Part shown: positions 1 through 5,823 of the stretch, in pieces
Position numbering within the stretch: position 1 is the stretch's first letter
Layout of the letters: each line of letters begins with the position of its first letter
Source of the DNA: Actinomycetota bacterium
Lineage (GTDB): Bacteria > Actinomycetota > Actinomycetes > S36-B12
Assembly (NCBI GenBank): GCA_016870425.1
Contig: VGBQ01000020.1
Span: 1 to 21,042, forward strand
Length of the DNA stretch: 21,042 nt
Direction of reading: 5' to 3'
Made by a program: the position numbers and the translations under genes
Notes under the pieces: generated by a model
Database searches by the model: none
Told to the model about the DNA's origin: nothing
What the model saw: only the letters and a program-made list of their open reading frames with translations

Positions 1-1
1 A

Positions 2-49
2 CTCGATGCCCCCGGCGAGCCCGAATCGCTCACGGAGGCAGACGCGTGA
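2..49 (+). CDS. 3' end of an upstream gene (partial)
   Basis: An open frame enters from the left edge and reads 15 codons, ending ESLTEADA before a TGA at 47-49. This stop overlaps the GTG start of the RDD gene by four bases (GTGA), the pattern of translationally coupled neighbours, which is why I read it as a real gene end. The 15 residues are too few to identify a family. In many actinobacteria a DUF4191 membrane protein gene precedes the RDD gene near lipA and glnA, so that is the first guess, but it rests on gene order only. Confidence 0.45.
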   Translation, partial: LDAPGEPESLTEADA

Positions 50-585
50 CGACCTTCAGCCAGTGGCGGCACGGAGAGGGGTCGCACAATGCGGCCGACT
101 ACTCGATCCCCGAGGACGCGCGCGACTTCCAGGGGGAGCGCGCCGGCTTTGCCACACGCTTCATCGCCAGCGCGATCGATGTCGCTCTCGTCGCCCTGGT
201 GATGATGGGCATCTGGCTCGGCATCGAGATCCTCCAACTCATCTTTACGCCCGGGGTCCAGGTCGATCCACCGCGAGCCGCGACCCTGGTGCTCTGGGGT
301 TATCTCCTGGCCACCGTCTACTGGACTGTGGCCTGGGCGACGAGCGGCCGCTCACTCGGGGCATGGGTCATGGGCGTGCGCGTCGTTAGTCGCAAGGGTG
401 GGCGGCTGAGCTGGCCGGTGTCACTTGCCCGAGCAGCCTTCTCGGTCGGCTTCCCCGTGGGCCTGTTCTGGGCGTTGATCAGCAAGCGCAACCGCTCCGT
501 GCAGGACGTCGTGTTGCGCACCATCGTGATCTATGACTGGAGCCTGCGCGCACCCCTGGTCATCGGGTCGAGGCGTCCGTCGTGA
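46..585 (+). CDS. RDD family membrane protein
   Basis: A 179-residue integral membrane protein of the RDD family. About 38 polar residues come first, then the RDD-type signature R38-F-I with D45. Three hydrophobic segments follow at roughly 42-67, 78-100 and 128-146. The late region contains SVQDVVLRT (D154), also typical of the family. RDD proteins are poorly characterised; some are linked to ion or osmolyte transport, so no substrate can be given. The GTG start is chosen because GGAGG lies 8 bases upstream at 34-38 and because it overlaps the preceding stop. The 3' end overlaps the convergent deacylase gene by 26 bases (560-585). Confidence 0.8.
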   Translation: MTTFSQWRHGEGSHNAADYSIPEDARDFQGERAGFATRFIASAIDVALVALVMMGIWLGIEILQLIFTPGVQVDPPRAATLVLWGYLLATVYWTVAWATSGRSLGAWVMGVRVVSRKGGRLSWPVSLARAAFSVGFPVGLFWALISKRNRSVQDVVLRTIVIYDWSLRAPLVIGSRRPS

Positions 586-1054
586 CATCAGCGACGATGG
601 CAGCGTAGGCCTCGATCACGTCGTTTGCGGCCAGCGCCACGACGGTGTCGCGCTGGCCGGTGCCCAGGGTGATCTCACCACCGACAACGCGCTGGTCGGC
701 GACCACCGGCAGGTCGAGCCCGAGGGGCGTGATGGTCCCGCGTGCATAGCCCGTGACGCTGAGCGCCTCGTCGGCGTCGGGCAGCGAGAGACGGCTGACG
801 CCGAGTAGCGCACGCAGCTTGGGCCACGACAGCGATCGGTCGCCAGGGACCAGCACGAGGACATAGTCACCCACGCCGCGGCGTACAACGAGTGTCTTGA
901 CGACCTGATCGGGTCGCACGCCGCAGGCCCGCGCGGCTTCCTCGACCGAGGTCACGTGGCCCGGGTGGATGACGCGGTGATTGATGCTGCGGCGAGTGAG
1001 GTCGAGTACGCCGGGGGCGTCAGACGCGCCGGAAGGGTCATTGTGCGATGTCAA
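560..1054 (-). CDS. YbaK/EbsC-type aminoacyl-tRNA deacylase
   Basis: A 164-residue protein of the YbaK/ProX editing family, which hydrolyses mischarged tRNAs (for example Cys-tRNA-Pro) in the cytoplasm. The core is complete. An N-terminal strand-helix leads to VEEAARACGV, then DQVVKTLVV with the conserved lysine K53. Next come the GYARGTITPLG glycine/proline loop at 102-112 and the late segment around GTGQRDTVVALAANDV. The only start that keeps the whole domain is TTG at 1054-1052, two bases after the 3' end of tRNA-Gly, with no convincing Shine-Dalgarno. An internal GTG about 33 codons later would remove part of the fold. Transcription is probably shared with the tRNA. Which mischarged tRNA it clears cannot be told from sequence; calling it YbaK rather than another INS-superfamily member is a family-level call. 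Confidence 0.85.
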   Translation of the reverse strand: MTSHNDPSGASDAPGVLDLTRRSINHRVIHPGHVTSVEEAARACGVRPDQVVKTLVVRRGVGDYVLVLVPGDRSLSWPKLRALLGVSRLSLPDADEALSVTGYARGTITPLGLDLPVVADQRVVGGEITLGTGQRDTVVALAANDVIEAYAAIVADVTTDASTR

Positions 1055-1055
1055 G

Positions 1056-1126
1056 AGCGGGTGACCGGGATCGAACCGGCACCACCAGCTTGGAAGGCTG
1101 GGGCTCTACCATTGAGCTACACCCGC
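1056..1126 (-). tRNA. tRNA-Gly (anticodon TCC)
   Basis: A complete 71-nt cloverleaf on the minus strand. The 7-bp acceptor stem is GCGGGTG/CACCCGC, and the D arm is GCTC/GAGC. The anticodon stem CCAGC/GCTGG has loop CTTCCAA, giving anticodon TCC. The T arm is GCCGG/CCGGT with loop TTCGATC, and the discriminator is U as expected for glycine. CCA is not encoded, unlike in the tRNA-Pro nearby. A -10-like TACCCT lies at 1148-1143 on the minus strand, 16 bases before the mature 5' end, with no clear -35. The deacylase gene starts two bases downstream. Confidence 0.97.
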
Positions 1127-1473
1127 GAACGTGCGAGACATCAGGGTACCCGCTTGCGCGGGCGGCTGCGACGAGCGCCTATGGTCGCATCAGAGCGCAT
1201 ACGCCCGAGCCTAACTTTGCCGCCTCAGGGGAATCCACGTTCTGCGAATCGCTTGGCCGACCGTTGCCCGCGCTTTCGGCGTGCGAATCGCGGTCGACGG
1301 GCGGCTAGTGGCGACGGGCGCCGTTCTGCGGTCGAAAAGCGCCACCCGGTGGCACATCCAGACCACAGAAGCACGGGGGACTGCCCACCCCCCCGCACGC
1401 GATCGGTGCGCGCCCCGGCCAAGTGCGGAATCACGCGCCCCTAGACTGTCCAGGCTCGCCGTGCGCGGGCACG
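1127..1473. other. 347-base intergenic stretch between divergent tRNA genes; no gene seen
   Basis: No open frame here resembles a protein, and I see no RNA gene. It should hold the promoters of both flanking tRNAs: minus-strand TACCCT at 1148-1143 for tRNA-Gly, and plus-strand TAGACT at 1442-1447 for tRNA-Pro. Small inverted repeats are present at 1149-1162 (CCCGC/GCGGG), 1341-1353 (GCCAC/GTGGC) and 1374-1395 (CGGGGG/CCCCCG). A 10-base direct repeat, TGCGAATCGC, occurs at 1243-1252 and 1282-1291. None has a clear function. Confidence 0.6.
1442..1447 (+). promoter_or_regulatory. candidate -10 element for tRNA-Pro
   Basis: TAGACT fits the actinobacterial TANNNT -10 and would place transcription start near 1454, about 20 bases before the mature tRNA. 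No good -35 hexamer is seen, so this is tentative. Confidence 0.3.
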
Positions 1474-1550
1474 CGGGGTGTGGCGCAGCTTGGTAGCGCG
1501 CCTGCTTTGGGAGCAGGAGGCCCCCGGTTCAAATCCGGGTACCCCGACCA
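1474..1550 (+). tRNA. tRNA-Pro (anticodon TGG), CCA encoded
   Basis: A complete 77-nt cloverleaf. The acceptor stem is CGGGGTG/TACCCCG, with a closing G-U pair at its inner end. The D arm is GCGC/GCGC around AGCTTGGTA. The anticodon stem CCTGC/GCAGG has loop TTTGGGA, giving anticodon TGG. The T arm is CCCGG/CCGGG with loop TTCAAAT. The discriminator A at 1547 is followed by a genomically encoded CCA at 1548-1550. A hairpin follows within seven bases and probably ends the transcript. Confidence 0.97.
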
Positions 1551-1556
1551 GTGGCC

Positions 1557-1593
1557 GCGGCTAGTCAGCCGCCCCTGATGGCCGCGCGCGGCC
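1557..1593 (+). terminator. hairpins after tRNA-Pro, probable terminator
   Basis: Two adjacent hairpins are present: GCGGCT/AGCCGC with loop AGTC (1557-1572), and GGCCGC/GCGGCC with a two-base centre (1580-1593). There is no T-tract, as is common for actinobacterial terminators. They separate tRNA-Pro from tig. Confidence 0.45.
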
Positions 1594-1599
1594 GGCAAG

Positions 1600-1605
1600 T
1601 AGGCT
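1600..1605 (+). promoter_or_regulatory. candidate -10 element for tig
   Basis: TAGGCT would put transcription start near 1612, leaving a short leader with AGGAG at 1626-1630 before the GTG start. No clear -35 is visible. Confidence 0.3.
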
Positions 1606-1636
1606 GACGCGACTCACCTTCCGTAGGAGACCTCCA

Positions 1637-2923
1637 GTGAAGAGCACCGCCGAGACCCTCAGCCCGACCCGCGTGAAGCTCACGGTCGAAGTGCCCTTCG
1701 ATGAGCTCGCACCGAGCCTCGATGCGGCGTACCAGGCCATCGCCAAGCAGGTGTCCATCCCCGGCTTCCGCAAGGGCAAGGTGCCGGCCCGGATCATCGA
1801 CCAGCGGGTTGGCCGCGGGGCTGTGCTGGAAGAGGCCGTCAACGAGGTGCTTCCCCGGGCGTACGAGGAGGCGCTCCGCGAGAACTCCGTGGTGCCCCTG
1901 GGTCGCCCCGATGTTGAGGTCACCGAGATTTCCGACGGTCAGGCGCTGACCTTCACGGCCGAGGTCGACGTGCGTCCCGAATTCGATCTGCCCGACTACT
2001 CCGGCATCGTCGTCGAGGTCGAGGATGCCGAGGTCACGGACGATGACGTCGAGGAGCAGCTCACCGGCCTGCGCGGGCGCTTCGCCTCCCTGACCCCGGT
2101 CGAGCGCGCGGCAGCCGATGGTGATGTGCTGCTCGTCGACCTGCTGGGCCACGAGGCCGACGGCACGTCGGTCGAGGATCTGTCAGGGCATGCCCTGTCC
2201 TACGAACTCGGCACCGACGGCATGCTGCCGGGATTCGACGATGCCGTGCGGGGTGCGACCGCGGGAGAGACGCGCACCTTCGAATTCACACCGGAGGGTG
2301 GGGAGTACGCCGACCGCCCACTCACGGTCGACGTCACCGTCTCGGCCGTCCGCGAGCGCGCCCTGCCGGATGCCGATGACGACTTTGCCCAGTTGGCGTC
2401 GGAGTTCGACACCATCGCAGAACTGCGCGACGACATCCGCACGCGGCTTGGCCGCGTGCGCGTGCTCGAGCAGGGGATGCAGGCGCGGGGCAAGGTCCAC
2501 GATGCGCTCCTGGGCCTGGCCGACTTCCCGCTCCCCGAGGGCGTGGTCCGCCAGGAGGTCGAGGAGTACTTCGCCGACGGCCATGCAGGTGACGACGCTC
2601 ACCGCGCCGATGTCGAGCGCGAGGCTCGCGACGGCCTGCGTAGCCGACTGCTGCTCGACAAGATCGCCGAGGCCGAGGAGATCTCGGTGGGAGAGTCCGA
2701 GCTGTCCGCGTGGCTGCTCCAGAACGCCCCCCGCTATGGCATGTCCCCGGATGCCTTCGCCCAGGCGCTGGTGCAGGCCGGCCAACTGCCCATGGCCATC
2801 AGCGATATCCGCCGCGGCAAGGCCCTGGCCGTCGTGACCTCCAAGGCGCGCGTGGTGGATGCCTCCGGGCGCCCCGTGGATCTGGAGAGCGTCGACGCAG
2901 AACTGCGGGCCGCCGAGGGCTGA
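1637..2923 (+). CDS. tig: Trigger factor, ribosome-associated chaperone
   Basis: Trigger factor binds ribosomal protein L23 at the tunnel exit and holds nascent chains, with peptidyl-prolyl isomerase activity. The 428 residues fit the family. The N-terminal ribosome-binding domain contains the signature GFRKGK at 43-48. An FKBP-like PPIase domain occupies about 150-240. A helical C-terminal arm follows, starting near DDDFAQLASEFDT and ending near DAELRAAEG. The GTG start has AGGAG 6 bases upstream at 1626-1630. It is the first gene of the tig-clpP1-clpP2-clpX cluster, the usual order in actinobacteria and many other bacteria. The clpP1 gene begins 106 bases later behind its own regulatory region. 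Confidence 0.96.
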   Translation: MKSTAETLSPTRVKLTVEVPFDELAPSLDAAYQAIAKQVSIPGFRKGKVPARIIDQRVGRGAVLEEAVNEVLPRAYEEALRENSVVPLGRPDVEVTEISDGQALTFTAEVDVRPEFDLPDYSGIVVEVEDAEVTDDDVEEQLTGLRGRFASLTPVERAAADGDVLLVDLLGHEADGTSVEDLSGHALSYELGTDGMLPGFDDAVRGATAGETRTFEFTPEGGEYADRPLTVDVTVSAVRERALPDADDDFAQLASEFDTIAELRDDIRTRLGRVRVLEQGMQARGKVHDALLGLADFPLPEGVVRQEVEEYFADGHAGDDAHRADVEREARDGLRSRLLLDKIAEAEEISVGESELSAWLLQNAPRYGMSPDAFAQALVQAGQLPMAISDIRRGKALAVVTSKARVVDASGRPVDLESVDAELRAAEG

Positions 2924-2928
2924 CGCCT

Positions 2929-2943
2929 ACGCCCACGGCGAAC
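2929..2943 (+). promoter_or_regulatory. ClgR-like operator upstream of clpP1
   Basis: The core CGCCCACGGCG (2930-2940), followed by AAC, fits the ClgR box described for Corynebacterium (CGC-Y-N-A-N-R-GCG with flanking A/T). ClgR is the actinobacterial activator of clp genes. The centre lies about 58 bases upstream of the start predicted from the TAGGGT at 2982, a normal place for an activator. The consensus is from memory and no motif scan was run. Confidence 0.5.
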
Positions 2944-2981
2944 ACGCACGGGCCCGGGACTAGCACGACGGTCCGCGGCGT

Positions 2982-2987
2982 TAGGGT
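2982..2987 (+). promoter_or_regulatory. candidate -10 element for clpP1
   Basis: TAGGGT would place transcription start near 2994. No recognisable -35 sits 16-19 bases upstream, which suits a promoter that depends on an activator bound at 2929-2943. Confidence 0.4.
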
Positions 2988-3029
2988 CGTCAGGCGGTCG
3001 GGTCCCCGGCCGAGGGAGAGGAGACCTGC

Positions 3030-3632
3030 GTGAGCATCGACCTGCGGACCGGTGGCCCGAGCATGACCGGATTCGGCGACATGCTCGATGAGCGACTCCT
3101 GCGCGAGAGGATCGTGTGGCTCGAGGGCGAGGTGCGGGACGAGAACTCCAACCGCATCGCCAAGCAGCTTCAGGTGCTGGCGGCGGAGGACCCCGACAAG
3201 GACATCACGCTCTACATCAATTCTCCGGGTGGCTCGATCACGGCCGGCATGGTCATCTACGACACCATGCAGCTCATCCCCAATGACGTCACGACGATTG
3301 CCATGGGCCTGGCGGCATCGATGGGGCAGTTCCTGCTGTGCGCGGGCTCTCCCGGCAAGCGCTACGCCACACCCAACACGCGCATCATGATGCACCAGCC
3401 CCTCGGCGGTATCGGTGGCACCGCATCGGACATCAAGATCCAGGCGGAGCAGATGCTCTTCATCAAGAAGCGTATGGCGCAGCTCATCGCCGAGCACAGC
3501 GGCCACACCATCGAGGAGATCGAGGCCGACTCTGATCGCGACCGCTGGTTCACGGCCGAGGAAGCCCGCGACTACCGCCTGATCGACCACGTCTACTCCA
3601 CGTCAGCCGACGCTCCCGGAGCATCCAAGTGA
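3030..3632 (+). CDS. clpP1: ATP-dependent Clp protease proteolytic subunit ClpP1
   Basis: This is one of two ClpP subunits. In actinobacteria two different ClpP heptamers stack into one tetradecameric chamber that degrades substrates fed by ClpX or ClpC. The 200 residues carry the full serine-protease triad: S97 in LAASMGQ, H122 in MMHQPLGG and D171 in SDRDRWF. The head motif YINSPGGS is at 62-69. The GTG start has AGGAG (3019-3023) six bases upstream; an in-frame ATG at 3063 lacks one. Residue pattern and order mark this as the ClpP1-type paralogue (compare IEADSDRDRWFTAEEA). The stop overlaps an alternative GTG of clpP2, and the two genes are surely one transcript. Confidence 0.95.
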   Translation: MSIDLRTGGPSMTGFGDMLDERLLRERIVWLEGEVRDENSNRIAKQLQVLAAEDPDKDITLYINSPGGSITAGMVIYDTMQLIPNDVTTIAMGLAASMGQFLLCAGSPGKRYATPNTRIMMHQPLGGIGGTASDIKIQAEQMLFIKKRMAQLIAEHSGHTIEEIEADSDRDRWFTAEEARDYRLIDHVYSTSADAPGASK

Positions 3633-3661
3633 ACGCCGACCCCCGCGTCGAAGGAGACCAC

Positions 3662-4297
3662 ATGCGCACCCAGTCGGGCCTCTACGCCCCGCAGGCCCGC
3701 TACATCATCCCGGAGTTCCGGGAGCGGGTGGCCAATGGCGAGCGGGTCCACAACCCCTACACCAAGCTCTTCGAGGAGCGCATCATCTTCCTCGGCGTGC
3801 AGATTGATGACGCCTCCGCGGATGACGTCATGGCCCAGTTGCTGTGCCTGGAGTCGATGGACCCTGACCGGGACATCCAGATCTACATCAACTCACCCGG
3901 TGGCTCCTACACCGCCATGACGGCGATCTACGACACGATGCAATTCGTCAAGCCGCAGGTCCAGACAGTGTGCCTGGGGCAGGCCGCATCGGCAGCAGCT
4001 GTGCTGCTCGCGGCCGGCACGCCCGGCAAGCGGTTCGCTCTGCCTCACTCCCGGATCCTCATCCACCAGCCCTACACCGAGGGCGGCGGCCAGGCCTCCG
4101 ACGTGGAGATCCAGGCCAACGAGATCCTGCGCATGCGCGAGGAGATGGAAACGATCCTGTCTCATCACACGGGGCGCACCAAGGAGCAGATCGAGAAGGA
4201 CATCGAGCGCGATCGCATTCTCACGGCGGAGGCGGCCCGCGAATACGGGATCATTGACCAGGTCATTGCTTCCCGCAAGGTGCCCGCGCTCTCCTAG
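3662..4297 (+). CDS. clpP2: ATP-dependent Clp protease proteolytic subunit ClpP2
   Basis: This is the second ClpP paralogue, partner of ClpP1 in a mixed tetradecamer; in mycobacteria the ClpP2 ring is the one that docks ClpX. From the ATG at 3662 it has 211 residues. The triad is S110 (GQAASAAAV), H135 (LIHQPYT) and D184 (ERDRILTA), with the NPYTKLFEERIIFLGVQ start typical of ClpP2. I chose 3662 because AAGGAG at 3651-3656 is five bases upstream and because family members begin near this point. An in-frame GTG at 3629 overlaps the clpP1 stop (GTGA) and would add 11 residues. It could help coupling but has no better ribosome-binding site. Confidence 0.94.
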   Translation: MRTQSGLYAPQARYIIPEFRERVANGERVHNPYTKLFEERIIFLGVQIDDASADDVMAQLLCLESMDPDRDIQIYINSPGGSYTAMTAIYDTMQFVKPQVQTVCLGQAASAAAVLLAAGTPGKRFALPHSRILIHQPYTEGGGQASDVEIQANEILRMREEMETILSHHTGRTKEQIEKDIERDRILTAEAAREYGIIDQVIASRKVPALS

Positions 4298-4432
4298 GAC
4301 ATGGTGCCCGTCACCTCGGCGTCCGCTACCGGCTGAACGCGCCGGGGCCCCAATTCGCCCCAATCGGCGCCGTGTGGGGGTACCGTCGGAGGCTCGGAGG
4401 GCACTCGCCTGCCCTAATGCGAAGGAGTTGCC
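4298..4432 (+). promoter_or_regulatory. clpP2-clpX intergenic region, possible internal promoter
   Basis: These 135 bases separate clpX from clpP2. They contain GC-rich inverted repeats, including GGGGCCCC near 4344, and a -10-like TACCGT at 4381-4386. A clean AAGGAG at 4422-4427 precedes clpX. No second ClgR-like core was found here. Whether clpX has its own promoter is not settled by sequence. Confidence 0.3.
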
Positions 4433-5731
4433 GTGGCGCGCATCGGCGATGGGGGTGACCTCCTCAAGTGCTCCTTCTGCGGGAAGAGCCAGAAGCAGGT
4501 CAAGAAGCTCATCGCGGGCCCCGGCGTCTACATCTGCGACGAGTGCATCGACCTGTGCAACGAGATCATCGAAGAAGAGCTCAGCGACTCCGCGGACATG
4601 CCCTTTGATGAGTTGCCCAAGCCGCGCGAGATCTATGAGTTCCTCGACAGTTATGTCATCGGCCAGGACATCGCCAAGAAGGCCCTGTCGGTGGCCGTCT
4701 ACAACCACTACAAGCGTGTGCAGGCAGGTGCCAACGTCCGCGGTCGCGACGACTCGGTGGAGCTGGCCAAGTCCAATATCCTTCTCCTGGGTCCCACCGG
4801 CTCCGGCAAGACCCTGCTGGCTCAGACGCTGGCGCGCATGCTCAATGTCCCGTTCGCCATTGCCGATGCCACGGCGCTGACCGAGGCGGGCTATGTCGGC
4901 GAAGACGTCGAGAACATCCTCCTCAAGCTCATCCAGGCTGCTGACTACGACGTCAAGCGCGCCGAGACCGGCATCATCTACATTGACGAGATCGACAAGG
5001 TCGCGCGCAAGAGCGAAAACCCGTCCATCACGCGTGACGTGTCGGGCGAGGGCGTGCAGCAGGCCCTGCTGAAGATCCTCGAGGGCACCACCGCGTCGGT
5101 GCCCCCGCAGGGCGGACGCAAGCACCCGCACCAGGAGTTCATCCAGATCGACACCACCAACGTCCTCTTCATCGTGGGCGGCGCCTTTGCCGGGCTCGAC
5201 CAGATCATTGAGCAGCGCATCGGCAAGAAGCGCGTGGGCTTCACCTTCGACATCGTGCCTGAGGACGGCGAGACGCTCGGCAACACCAATCCGGAGGACA
5301 TCTTCAGTCATGTCATGCCGGAGGACATGCTCAAGTTCGGCATGATCCCCGAGTTCATCGGCCGCTTGCCCGTCTTCACGTCCGTGGCAAAGCTCGACCG
5401 TGACGCGCTCATGAAGGTCCTCACGGAGCCCCGCAACGCTCTCGTCAAGCAATACCAAAAGCTCTTCGATCTGGACGGCGTTGAGTTGGACTTCACGGAG
5501 GAGGCACTCGGCGAGATCGCCGACCAGGCCCTCAAGCGCGGCACGGGCGCGCGCGGCCTGCGGGCGATTCTCGAAGAGGTCCTTCTCAATGTCATGTACG
5601 ACGTACCGAGCCGCTCTGACGTCGCGCGCGTGGTCGTCACCGAGGAGACGGTCCGCGACAACGTCCTGCCGACGCTCGTGCCGCGCGAAGTCGAGACGCC
5701 CAAGCGCCGTGTGCGCAAGGAATCCGCCTAA
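4433..5731 (+). CDS. clpX: ATP-dependent Clp protease ATP-binding subunit ClpX
   Basis: An AAA+ unfoldase that recognises tagged substrates and threads them into ClpP. The 432 residues comprise an N-terminal C4 zinc-binding domain (C13, C16, C35, C38), Walker A GPTGSGKT at 120-127, and pore-loop GYVG at 153-156. Walker B contains D185-E186, and the sensor-2 segment reads GTGARGLRAILEE. The GTG start has AAGGAG 5 bases upstream. The ClpP-docking loop reads KKRVGFTF where many ClpX proteins have an I/L-G-F tripeptide, so the first position is Val. The gene is followed by a large hairpin shared with the convergent valS. Confidence 0.96.
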   Translation: MARIGDGGDLLKCSFCGKSQKQVKKLIAGPGVYICDECIDLCNEIIEEELSDSADMPFDELPKPREIYEFLDSYVIGQDIAKKALSVAVYNHYKRVQAGANVRGRDDSVELAKSNILLLGPTGSGKTLLAQTLARMLNVPFAIADATALTEAGYVGEDVENILLKLIQAADYDVKRAETGIIYIDEIDKVARKSENPSITRDVSGEGVQQALLKILEGTTASVPPQGGRKHPHQEFIQIDTTNVLFIVGGAFAGLDQIIEQRIGKKRVGFTFDIVPEDGETLGNTNPEDIFSHVMPEDMLKFGMIPEFIGRLPVFTSVAKLDRDALMKVLTEPRNALVKQYQKLFDLDGVELDFTEEALGEIADQALKRGTGARGLRAILEEVLLNVMYDVPSRSDVARVVVTEETVRDNVLPTLVPREVETPKRRVRKESA

Positions 5732-5743
5732 CCACCGCGCCTG

Positions 5744-5807
5744 GGCCGTGCACGGCCTCCGCCCCTTATCGACGCTAAGGAAGCCGTTAACGTCGATTTC
5801 GGGCGGA
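5744..5807. terminator. Bidirectional terminator between clpX and valS
   Basis: A short palindrome GGCCGTG/CACGGCC (5744-5757) is followed by a long imperfect hairpin. Its outer stem TCCGCCC (5758-5764) pairs with GGGCGGA (5801-5807). After a 3x3 internal loop, the inner stem ATCGACG (5768-5774) pairs with CGTCGAT (5791-5797), leaving a 16-base loop. Fourteen base pairs in all lie between two convergent stop codons, so the element can serve both strands. Confidence 0.7.
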
Positions 5808-5823
5808 ATCGGCGCACGAGGAT

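Noticed and set aside
1243..1291. Ten-base direct repeat TGCGAATCGC in the gap between the tRNAs, as a possible attachment site or regulator box
   Set aside because: Two copies 39 bases apart with no integrase, no duplicated tRNA end and no adjacent regulated protein gene; chance or an unknown site cannot be told apart.
1056..1550. The two tRNA genes as integration sites of a genomic island
   Set aside because: Only ordinary housekeeping genes surround them; no integrase gene and no repeated tRNA 3' end was seen.
3629..3661. GTG at 3629 as the clpP2 start
   Set aside because: It overlaps the clpP1 stop, but it lacks a ribosome-binding site as good as AAGGAG before ATG 3662, and the 11 extra residues do not resemble ClpP2.
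3893..5458. Long open frame (521 codons) on the minus strand over clpP2 and clpX
   Set aside because: It is antisense to two genes with complete catalytic motifs, has no family-like segment, and such frames are expected in high-GC DNA with a biased third position.
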